This document shows, one piece after another, positions 1-7,040 of a stretch of DNA of 64,000 nt. The position numbers and the translations under genes are program-made. Below the pieces are notes generated by a model. It saw only the letters and a list, made by a program, of their open reading frames with translations. It did not search any database and had not been told where the DNA came from. Numbering within the stretch: the first letter of the stretch is position 1; each line of letters starts with the position of its first letter. This stretch comes from SpSt-333 sp964371615 (GTDB lineage: Bacteria > Bacteroidota > Ignavibacteria > UBA10030 > UBA8401), in NCBI GenBank assembly GCA_964371615.1, contig CAYJMS010000006.1, positions 93,749 to 157,748 of the forward strand, given 5' to 3'.

Positions 1-253
1 TGCCGGTCGAGACCTTCGCATCACCATAACTCGATAATTTTAAAAAATCCACTTCGCACTCAATAGTGATCTCACGGACGAGATCGGAAAAAAAGATAAA
101 CGATCCGTTCAATACGCCAATAAAGATCGGCTGCTTCCCCTTAAAATCACGGCTGATCTTTTTTCCGAGTTGTTTGATCCGTTTGCTGATCTTTTTTTGG
201 TCGATATACGGGGCAAACTCCTCGTTATTGACGATGATCGTTTTCTTTGCCAT
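1..253 (-). CDS. hpt: Hypoxanthine phosphoribosyltransferase, N-terminal part (cut by window edge)
   Basis: The first 84 codons are visible and the rest lies beyond base 1. The start is the ATG at 253-251. The translation contains VLNGSFIFFSDLVREI followed by DFLKLSSYG, the conserved N-terminal half of bacterial hypoxanthine(-guanine) phosphoribosyltransferases, which salvage purine bases with PRPP in the cytoplasm. The PRPP-binding loop is not in view. The start lies 29 nt inside the 3' end of tilS, so the two genes are probably translationally coupled. The tilS-hpt order (often followed by ftsH) is a widespread bacterial arrangement and supports both calls. The substrate range (hypoxanthine versus guanine) cannot be judged. 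Confidence 0.88.
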   Translation of the reverse strand, partial: MAKKTIIVNNEEFAPYIDQKKISKRIKQLGKKISRDFKGKQPIFIGVLNGSFIFFSDLVREITIECEVDFLKLSSYGDAKVSTG

Positions 254-1622
254 GATAGGTGATCGATAGTTGATAAATTGATTTTGTTGATCTCGTAATT
301 TTAAACCGGTCGTCCAGCCGCACGCCGGCGACCCACACGATGGCATCGCCCGACACAACGACAGGTGTGAACGATTTCTGCTCCGACGTCATTTTTTTCT
401 CGCCGAATAGATCGCTGATTTTTTTCCTCCCTTTCATTCCCAATGGAATAAAGGCATCGCCCGCCGACCAGGAGCGTACGGTCAACGGAAAGGAGATTGT
501 GTCACCGTCGATATACTCTATAGACGGATCGCTGCTTCGTTTATTTTTTCCGTTCCGTACACGACGGACGGAAAATGAGAACCTGTCGTTCACCACCGAC
601 GACGGGGAGGTGATCACATGCGAAAATCCGCCGGATTCGCTCCGCTCCCGCAGAATAATCCGATCGACGGTACGTTCGGCGATCCATTGTTTGTGAATAT
701 CGGCTGCGCTTCCTTTCTGGCGGTTCGCCAGATCCAGCACGGCGTCGATAATCGAGAACGACGGCTCAATATGTAACTGCAACAACAGTCTTTTGACGAT
801 CATGTGTCTGAGGTACTGATCTGCCTCACGCAATGCTTTGAGCGCGATCGATGTTCCATCCACTGCCGCCGGATAATGCCGGTCCACTTCTTTATTCACA
901 AATTCCGACAGGAGCGAGAAAATTTCCGACTCCTTTAACAATGTCTGCGTCAGTCCGGGATTGATCCTTCGTTCGATCTGCGGAACGATTGTATGTCTGA
1001 TAAAATTCCGCGTATAATGTTCTTTTTTGTTGCTGGAATCTTCGCGGAATTTGATCTTGTTGGATTTGGCATACTGCACGATCTCTTTTCGCGTTACGGG
1101 CAACAGCGGACGAATATAATGTTCGCGCATGACCGGAATTCCCGACAACCCCTCAATTCCCGATCCCCGAAAGAAATGAAACAGCATCGTTTCGGCGTTG
1201 TCGTTTGCACTGTGGGCTGTTGCAATGACATGCGCACCGAGTGAAATTTTCAAAGTATCAAAGAACTCGTATCGTAATTTCCGTGCCGCTTCCTGAATGG
1301 AAATCTTTTCCTGTGCGGCAATTTTTTCCGTCTGCACTTGCTTTACGAAGAACGGAATTCCATATGCATTTGCAGCCCGAACGACCAGCTTTTCGTCTGC
1401 CTTAGATTCCTTGCCACGCAGCATGTGGTTGACATGAGCCACGGAGACCGAGATATTCAATTGGTCCCGATGCTTTGCAAGCAGATCGAGCAGCACCATT
1501 GAATCGATACCGCCACTGACAGCCGCAATGACATGTTGTCCCGTCTTGATCAATCCCTTTTTTTTGACGAATTGCAGGAATGATTGTGAGACCGGCTCGT
1601 GATATCGTTCCGTTTGCTTCAT
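225..1622 (-). CDS. tilS: tRNA(Ile)-lysidine synthase TilS
   Basis: A 465-aa cytosolic enzyme that modifies C34 of the CAU anticodon tRNA-Ile to lysidine, using ATP and lysine. The N-terminal PP-loop ATP-pyrophosphatase motif SGGIDSMVLLDLL lies near residues 36-48, followed by VAHVNHMLRGKESKADE and ATAHSANDNAETMLFHFFRGSG, all typical of TilS. The C-terminal part (about residues 370-460, with IPLGMKGRKKISDLF) matches the TilS C-terminal tRNA-binding domain. The length is normal for the family. It starts at the ATG at 1622 and overlaps hpt by 29 nt at its 3' end. It is an essential, single-copy function, and nothing is broken. Confidence 0.95.
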   Translation of the reverse strand: MKQTERYHEPVSQSFLQFVKKKGLIKTGQHVIAAVSGGIDSMVLLDLLAKHRDQLNISVSVAHVNHMLRGKESKADEKLVVRAANAYGIPFFVKQVQTEKIAAQEKISIQEAARKLRYEFFDTLKISLGAHVIATAHSANDNAETMLFHFFRGSGIEGLSGIPVMREHYIRPLLPVTRKEIVQYAKSNKIKFREDSSNKKEHYTRNFIRHTIVPQIERRINPGLTQTLLKESEIFSLLSEFVNKEVDRHYPAAVDGTSIALKALREADQYLRHMIVKRLLLQLHIEPSFSIIDAVLDLANRQKGSAADIHKQWIAERTVDRIILRERSESGGFSHVITSPSSVVNDRFSFSVRRVRNGKNKRSSDPSIEYIDGDTISFPLTVRSWSAGDAFIPLGMKGRKKISDLFGEKKMTSEQKSFTPVVVSGDAIVWVAGVRLDDRFKITRSTKSIYQLSITYHGKENDHRQ

Positions 1623-1785
1623 GTATTTACGTAATCAACAATTTACGAAAAAAGGAGCCTATCTACAAGGATAGTGTAATTGGCGGGAGGTGAGATACGT
1701 ATGAGTGGATGGTAAAAATGACGAAACCGGATCATTGTCCGGCTGGCATTTAACTTGCTGACATAATAAAAACACCAAATCATTG

Positions 1786-1836
1786 TCATGCCGAGCGCCC
1801 GCCATTAAGATTGGCGGGCAGGGAGTCGAGGCATGA
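1786..1836. repeat. Nested palindromic repeat between tilS and the acyl-CoA synthetase
   Basis: An outer inverted repeat TCATGCC (1786-1792) / GGCATGA (1830-1836) encloses a second perfect hairpin, GCCCGCCA (1797-1804) / TGGCGGGC (1812-1819), with a 7-nt loop. It looks like one short palindromic repeat inserted in the loop of another. The outer arms and the adjoining GCCGAGCG/GTCGAGGC resemble the repeat at 1848-1884. It lies in the 315-bp gene-free stretch 1623-1937, which holds no ORF worth calling. Confidence 0.6.
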
Positions 1837-1847
1837 TTATCCCTAAA

Positions 1848-1884
1848 TTGTCACCCCTCGTCTACGCTCGGGGTGACAATTTTT
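1848..1884. repeat. 32-bp dispersed palindrome, possible bidirectional terminator
   Basis: A perfect 10-bp stem, TTGTCACCCC (1848-1857) / GGGGTGACAA (1870-1879), has a 12-nt loop and is followed by TTTTT at 1880-1884. The reverse complement of 1848-1879 differs at only two positions from 60297-60328, so this is a dispersed repeat family. It lies about 55 bp downstream of the acyl-CoA synthetase stop and could also act as a transcription terminator, although its T-run is on the plus strand, away from that gene. Confidence 0.65.
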
Positions 1885-1937
1885 AGTTTTTTATATAGTT
1901 TCAAATATTGGTTGGTATGCTTCCGGAATAGAGCAAT

Positions 1938-3629
1938 TTACGTATAGAGATGCCGTTTAATTTTTTGCGTTGCCGTTTTTTCAAACGGTTCTGTTTGTTC
2001 GAGGATGCGTGCAACGCGGGAATACGAAGGCAATCGGTCATTAATGGAAATTTTCAATTCGTCCAGTAATTTCCGTATTTTTTCCCTCATTTTAGATTCT
2101 GATGACTGGTCGTCTTTAAACATCTGTTCGATTTTATCATAATCCAGGTATATCCGCGCAAAAATCTGATGTTCCTGTTCGTTAACGAGCGATTCGAGGA
2201 CAAGATCGAACTCGTTGATAATCGATTCGATCTCTTCGGGATAGATATTCTTGCCGTTTGAACCAAGGATCATGTTTTTTGATCTTCCTTTAATATAGAT
2301 GTACCCGTCTTTATTAATGATACCAAGATCGCCGGTTTTAAACCAACCGTCCGTGGTAAATGCGGCTGCAGTACGCTCTTCATCTTTATAATAACCCTGC
2401 ATCACTGTCGGACCTTTGACGATAATTTCTCCTTCGCCATTCTGCGGATCAGGATTCAGAATATTGATGGTCGTTTCCGGCAGCGCTATTCCCGTCGCGC
2501 GGTATTTCGTCAATTGCGAATTTGTACCGGCGATCAGCGGGGAAGTTTCTGTCAGGCCGTATCCCATGGCATACGGAAAATGTGCTTCGCGAAGAAAGAG
2601 TTCGACATCCGGTGCAATCGGCGCTCCGCCGATGCAGAACAGACGGAGTGCGCCGCCGAACGAGTGTATCAGTTTCTTTCCGGCGATGGCATTGATTCGT
2701 TTGCGCAGAAACGGAATCTGTTGAAGTTTTCGTTTAATGTAACTGCCGGTCAGCTGCGGATATATTCTCGTTTTAAAGATTTTTTCGATGACCAGAGGAA
2801 CCGAGAGCATCACCGTCGGTTTCACTTCTTTCATCGCAGGGAGAAGCGCGCTGGCTGTCGGGAGTTTATCCAGATAAAAAATCGATGCGCCGACCGCCAG
2901 AGAAGTAATCAATCCGAGCGTACATTCGTACGTATGCGCCAACGGAAGAATCGACAACAATCGGTCGTTCTTGTTGAGATCGACAATGTGCGTCGTTCCG
3001 ATGACATCCGACACGATATTGCCATGCGACAGCATTACTCCCTTGGAGTGGCCGGTGGTGCCGGAGGTGTAGACGATGGATGCGAGCGTTTCGGGGGTAA
3101 CGGTGGACTCGTCTTTACCGACCAGTTTTCGTACCGCTTCTTTCAAATGAGAGAGTTCCTGTTCTCCCTGTTCTATAATGGAGGAGAGGAGATTCTTTTT
3201 TTCACCAGCATTCATCACGGTAAGATCGTCGAGAATAATTACCGTGGAGATGGAGGAGGGAATTTCTTCTTCTATCTTTGTGAGGAATTTTTTCGAAACG
3301 AAGACCGCTTTGCTTTCCGAATGACGCAGGATGTGCAAGATCTCCGTTTGATGAAAATCCGGAAGAATGGGAACGGCAACGGCACCCATGGTGGTGATAG
3401 TAAAAAACGAGATCCCCCATTCGGGGCTGTTCTCTCCCAGAATTGAAATTTTATCACCCGCACCGATGCCGCGCTCACGCAATGTTGATGAGAGCACCGT
3501 GATGCGGTCGTGCAGATCGCGGTAGGTGTACGACCGGCCGCCGATGGTGGAGAGCGCAGGTCGGTCGGCATAGAGTGTGGTACTGTTGTTGAGCAACGAT
3601 TGAAGCGTGCGAGGTTGAAGTGTCAGCAT
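1938..3629 (-). CDS. Long-chain acyl-CoA synthetase (AMP-forming)
   Basis: A 563-aa ANL-superfamily enzyme that activates fatty acids to acyl-CoA through an acyl-adenylate. The A3 AMP-binding motif IVYTSGTTGHSKGVMLSH lies near residues 187-204, the MGYGLTETSPL motif near 356, the GWFKTGDLG adenylate motif near 431-439, and the hinge region GRSKNMILGSNGKNIYPEEIE near 449-469. These are the hallmarks of FadD/long-chain-type members rather than acetyl-CoA synthetases. No membrane segment is obvious. It stands alone on the minus strand with a repeat-rich spacer downstream and a 260-bp spacer upstream (3630-3889) that shows no gene. Chain-length preference cannot be read from the sequence. Confidence 0.9.
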   Translation of the reverse strand: MLTLQPRTLQSLLNNSTTLYADRPALSTIGGRSYTYRDLHDRITVLSSTLRERGIGAGDKISILGENSPEWGISFFTITTMGAVAVPILPDFHQTEILHILRHSESKAVFVSKKFLTKIEEEIPSSISTVIILDDLTVMNAGEKKNLLSSIIEQGEQELSHLKEAVRKLVGKDESTVTPETLASIVYTSGTTGHSKGVMLSHGNIVSDVIGTTHIVDLNKNDRLLSILPLAHTYECTLGLITSLAVGASIFYLDKLPTASALLPAMKEVKPTVMLSVPLVIEKIFKTRIYPQLTGSYIKRKLQQIPFLRKRINAIAGKKLIHSFGGALRLFCIGGAPIAPDVELFLREAHFPYAMGYGLTETSPLIAGTNSQLTKYRATGIALPETTINILNPDPQNGEGEIIVKGPTVMQGYYKDEERTAAAFTTDGWFKTGDLGIINKDGYIYIKGRSKNMILGSNGKNIYPEEIESIINEFDLVLESLVNEQEHQIFARIYLDYDKIEQMFKDDQSSESKMREKIRKLLDELKISINDRLPSYSRVARILEQTEPFEKTATQKIKRHLYT

Positions 3630-3889
3630 GATGATTTCCGATAGACTAAATGTCGGTTCTATGAATGAATCGTTTGCAGGTGCCGCGAAAGGGCGGAGGT
3701 CAGTTGACGGAGAAGCGATGGCGGCGGGAAATATTTTTTCGAACTCACCGTCTCTTGGTGGCAGTGCTGTGTGGGAAAAGATATGAAATGATTTCCAGAA
3801 ATGCTGTCAATGAATTTCACAATTCGATTTAGCGGCATCCGGCGGGTGAATTCGGAGACGACAGTCCAATTTTATCGGATGTACCGATT

Positions 3890-5269
3890 CTATCGATTAC
3901 CGTTAAAGATCTTGTACTGTTTAATTTTTTCGAAGAGTAGCCGCCGGCTCATTTTTAAGAGCACCGCCGCCTTGCTCTGGTTTCCCACCGATTTCCGAAG
4001 CGCATGGATAATGACCGTCCGTTCAAAATCCTTTACCTGATCGCGGAACGACCGTTCATCCGACGCATCCGCCGGTCCCGGCTCGATGGGTGCAGCATGG
4101 AAATTCAGAGGTAAATATTCCGTGGTGATCACATCTCCCTGCGCCATGACAATCATGCGCTGAATAATATTTTCCAATTCGCGGACATTGCCGGGCCAGT
4201 GATAGACGGCAAACCGTTTTAATACCTCGGGCGACACGACGATCTTATTCGAGGGGCTGTATTTTTTGCAAAAATGTTCGACCAGCGAAGGGATATCTTC
4301 GACCCGTTCATGAAGCGACGGAATGCGGATGTGAATGACATTCAGCCGGTAGAAAAGGTCTTCACGGATTTTTCCGGAGCGGACATCCTGTTCGATGTCA
4401 CTGTTTGTCGCCGCGATAATCCGGACATCGGTCGTCAGCGTCTCATTGCCGCCGACGCGCTCGTATGTTTTATGCTGGAGTACGCGCAGCAGTTTCATCT
4501 GCAGCGACATCGGCATATTATTGATCTCGTCGAGAAAAATCGTTCCGCCGTTGGCGATCTCGAATCGTCCTTCCCTCCGGTTGACCGCACCGGTGAACGA
4601 TCCTTTTTCATGGCCGAACAGTTCGCTTTCCAGCAGCGTTTCGGACAATCCGCCGCAATTGACGATGATGAACGGCCTGTCTTTCCGGAGCGAATGGCGC
4701 TGGATCGCCTGTGCAATGAGTTCCTTTCCGGTTCCGCTTTCTCCCTGAATCAGGACGGTCGTGTCGGTGGGGGCGGCGCGTCCGATCAACTTCGATACCT
4801 CCTGCATCTTTACGCTCGTACCGATGATCGATTCCGACACGGTGATCGGCGATTCTTTGGATATCTGCGACCGTAACTGCTGCACTTCCTTCAAGAGGTC
4901 GGCATAATTTACCGCCCGTTTGACGATCAGGAGAAATTCATCTAGCTCGAACGGTTTGTCGAGGTAATCATACGCGCCGGCTTTCATCGCCAGAATGGCC
5001 CGTTCGCTGGTGCCGTACGCGGTAAAAATAATCACGGGAATATCGGGATTGATCTTCTTGATCTCGCCCAAGACGGTGATGCCGTCTTTCTTCGGCAGGG
5101 TGATGTCGAGCAGGACGAGATTCGGAGCGGATTCACTGAAGAGCGCCAGACCTTTTTCGCCGTCCGCCGCTTCGATAATGCGGAATCCTTCCCGCGTCAG
5201 CAGGTCGTTGACGTTTTTCCGCATTGAAATTTCGTCATCAATAACGAGGACGGTCTTTTTATCCTTCAT
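3890..5269 (-). CDS. Sigma-54-dependent response regulator, NtrC family
   Basis: The chosen start is the ATG at 5269 (MKDKKTVLVIDDE), preceded by an AGGAT-like Shine-Dalgarno; an upstream ATG exists at 5278, and the longer frame to 5347 is only overlap with the kinase gene. This gives 459 aa. Domains in order: receiver (phospho-acceptor Asp55 in VLLDITLPKKDG), AAA+ sigma-54 interaction domain with Walker A GESGTGKE and a GSFTGA version of the GAFTGA loop, and a Fis-type helix-turn-helix at the C-terminus (NQSKAAVLLKMSRR). It should activate sigma-54 promoters when phosphorylated by the kinase just upstream, whose stop codon lies inside this gene's start (11-nt overlap). Its targets are unknown. 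Confidence 0.93.
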   Translation of the reverse strand: MKDKKTVLVIDDEISMRKNVNDLLTREGFRIIEAADGEKGLALFSESAPNLVLLDITLPKKDGITVLGEIKKINPDIPVIIFTAYGTSERAILAMKAGAYDYLDKPFELDEFLLIVKRAVNYADLLKEVQQLRSQISKESPITVSESIIGTSVKMQEVSKLIGRAAPTDTTVLIQGESGTGKELIAQAIQRHSLRKDRPFIIVNCGGLSETLLESELFGHEKGSFTGAVNRREGRFEIANGGTIFLDEINNMPMSLQMKLLRVLQHKTYERVGGNETLTTDVRIIAATNSDIEQDVRSGKIREDLFYRLNVIHIRIPSLHERVEDIPSLVEHFCKKYSPSNKIVVSPEVLKRFAVYHWPGNVRELENIIQRMIVMAQGDVITTEYLPLNFHAAPIEPGPADASDERSFRDQVKDFERTVIIHALRKSVGNQSKAAVLLKMSRRLLFEKIKQYKIFNGNR

Positions 5270-6809
5270 GTGCCGCATCCTTTCGATCCACGGGAAGTGT
5301 GACAATGCACCGTGTTCCGGCACCGCCGGGCGGTGTCGAAAATTCAATCATTCCCCCGTGCGCTTTAATGATTTCATATGCAATGGACAGTCCCAATCCG
5401 ACGCCGTGATCTTTTGTGGTAAAAAACGGGTCGAAAATTTTTCGATTGATCGCCGGATCGATTCCTTTTCCGTTGTCGTCGAAGATCACGTCGATTGAGT
5501 CAGCGCGGACAACCGATCCGACGGTCAGCGTCCCTCCCGGCGGCATTGCTTCCAGTGAATTCATGCAGATATTCAGAAACACCTGTTCCAGCGATTGTGC
5601 ATCCACCGAAATGGCCGGGAGCGGCCGGCTGTGCGCAACGGCCACGGTGACCGAACGTTCCTTTGCTTCGTCCGCAATAAGCACGCAGACCTGTTCCAGC
5701 AGCACCGACGGATTGACGTGCTGCAGTTTCTGCGACGCCGGTTTGGAAAACAAAAGCAACCGTTTTACCAGGCGGGAAAGTCGGTCGATCTCTTCCACCA
5801 CCAGTTGCATCGATTCGGGCTGGATGACTGAATCGAACTCTCCGGGATTCTTCAACTGTTTCCGGTCACGCTGCCACATTTGAATCCTTGTTTTGATGAC
5901 CGCCAGCGGAGTCTTCACTTCATGTGCCACGCCGGCGATCAGTTTGCCGAGTGTCGCCATCTTGTCCTGTTGATGCAATTCCCGTTCGAGCTGTTCCCGT
6001 TTGTGTTGTTCATCCATCAATGCGTTGACCATGCTGTTGATGGAGCGGTTGATGATGCCGTACACGCCGGAACTTTCCGGCAGACGATAGGATTGGTCGC
6101 GGCGGATTTCTTCCAAACCGACCCTGATTTCGTCGACATGCAGTTTCCTGATCCACAAGAGAATCAACGCTGCGCCGAGCGCACCGATGGCAACAATGGC
6201 GGCAATGTTTAAAATCCTTGCCAGCTGGTTCCTTGGCAATTCCTTTTCGACATGGATCCGTGCCCAGACGGCACCCACGATGCTGTCGTTTACCCAGATT
6301 GGTTCTGTTGAGAGCGGATAAATGGCAAAGTCGTACGAATGGAATTCCACCAACGGAATCCGTCGTTCAATCGACTCAAGAATCTGCGCTTTGATTGTCG
6401 GGTAAGAGCGGGGAGCCGGACCGTACGCCGGTTTCGGGGGCGGAGAGGTCGGCCAGGAATATCCGATCATCTCATCGGCATGGCGCAGGTAAAATCCTCC
6501 TTCCATCCCTATGATGGAGATCACCTGAGACGCAGTGATGGCACTGAGAAGAGAATCGAGATTCACCCGATCAGATTTGTCCAGTTCCGGAGTTTTAAGA
6601 AGTCCTGAATTCCAAAGGCTGTCCATCAAGGACTGTGATGCTGTCGAAATCTTGTGGAGCGATTGCTGTGTCAATTCGGTATTCGTCCGAACGATGTCGA
6701 GTGTCCAGCGGTCAAGAAATTCCAATGCTGCCAAAATAGCGATGCACAGTACGCCGGTTGAGGCCAATCCGATGATGATTGTCCGTTTTGTCATGCCGAG
6801 TGATTTCAT
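5259..6809 (-). CDS. Membrane sensor histidine kinase partner of the NtrC-family regulator
   Basis: Two membrane segments (TIIIGLASTGVLCIAILAAL near the N-terminus and IAAIVAIGALGAALILLWI about 200 residues later) flank a periplasmic sensor region. A HAMP-like linker follows, then the HisKA H-box GVAHEVKTPLAVIKTRI (phospho-His at codon 5924-5922) and a HATPase domain with DNGKGID and GVGLGLSIAYEI. Several ATGs are possible (6824, 6818, 6809, 6794). I prefer 6809 because GGAG lies just ahead of it and because a sigma-54 promoter candidate at 6842-6827 would place the transcript start near 6816. The kinase and regulator genes overlap by 11 nt. The signal is unknown; the sensor region has no domain I recognise. 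Confidence 0.9.
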   Translation of the reverse strand: MKSLGMTKRTIIIGLASTGVLCIAILAALEFLDRWTLDIVRTNTELTQQSLHKISTASQSLMDSLWNSGLLKTPELDKSDRVNLDSLLSAITASQVISIIGMEGGFYLRHADEMIGYSWPTSPPPKPAYGPAPRSYPTIKAQILESIERRIPLVEFHSYDFAIYPLSTEPIWVNDSIVGAVWARIHVEKELPRNQLARILNIAAIVAIGALGAALILLWIRKLHVDEIRVGLEEIRRDQSYRLPESSGVYGIINRSINSMVNALMDEQHKREQLERELHQQDKMATLGKLIAGVAHEVKTPLAVIKTRIQMWQRDRKQLKNPGEFDSVIQPESMQLVVEEIDRLSRLVKRLLLFSKPASQKLQHVNPSVLLEQVCVLIADEAKERSVTVAVAHSRPLPAISVDAQSLEQVFLNICMNSLEAMPPGGTLTVGSVVRADSIDVIFDDNGKGIDPAINRKIFDPFFTTKDHGVGLGLSIAYEIIKAHGGMIEFSTPPGGAGTRCIVTLPVDRKDAAHEG

Positions 6810-6826
6810 TTTCTCCATTATCATCG

Positions 6827-6842
6827 TGCTAATATTGTGCCA
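6827..6842 (-). promoter_or_regulatory. Candidate sigma-54 (-24/-12) promoter of the kinase-regulator operon
   Basis: On the minus strand the sequence reads TGGCAC, 5 nt, then TAGCA. GG and GC are exactly 10 nt apart, against the consensus TGGCAC-N5-TTGCA (one mismatch in the -12 box). It lies directly upstream of the operon that encodes a sigma-54 activator, suggesting autoregulation. A dyad, CACA-TAT-TGTG (6907-6917), lies 65-80 bp further upstream, where an activator site would be expected. Confidence 0.5.
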
Positions 6843-6973
6843 GTTCCCCAGATGTTATATTGTATAAAATATCAACCTCTGTGAATATTATAGCGCTAAT
6901 TTAGCACACATATTGTGAAAAAACAGCACAATTTTTAATCTTTAATCGTCGAGTTTGGTGAATTTAATGCATT

Positions 6974-7001
6974 TTGCAGTGGCATAATAGTTGAGTATAA
7001 T
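6974..7001 (+). promoter_or_regulatory. Weak promoter candidate for the first secretome gene
   Basis: A TATAAT box (6996-7001) is preceded, 16 nt upstream, by TTGCAG (6974-6979), about 40 bp before the ATG at 7041. An overlapping TGGCAT-N5-TTGA (6980-6994) also vaguely resembles a sigma-54 site. Short motifs like these occur by chance. Confidence 0.25.
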
Positions 7002-7040
7002 GTTTAAAGAATATTCTCATCAATAGAACGAGGTGTCGAC

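Noticed and set aside
2514..3446. 310-aa plus-strand ORF opposite the acyl-CoA synthetase
   Set aside because: Antisense to a clear AMP-binding enzyme; its composition (many Arg, Phe, Asp) is that of a shadow frame, with no motif and no ribosome-binding site.
4274..4876. 200-aa plus-strand ORF inside the NtrC-family regulator
   Set aside because: Antisense to the AAA+ domain, which has full motifs on the minus strand.
6980..6994. A plus-strand sigma-54 promoter before the gene at 7041
   Set aside because: TGGCAT-N5-TTGA lacks the GC of the -12 box, so it is kept only as a remark under the weak promoter candidate.
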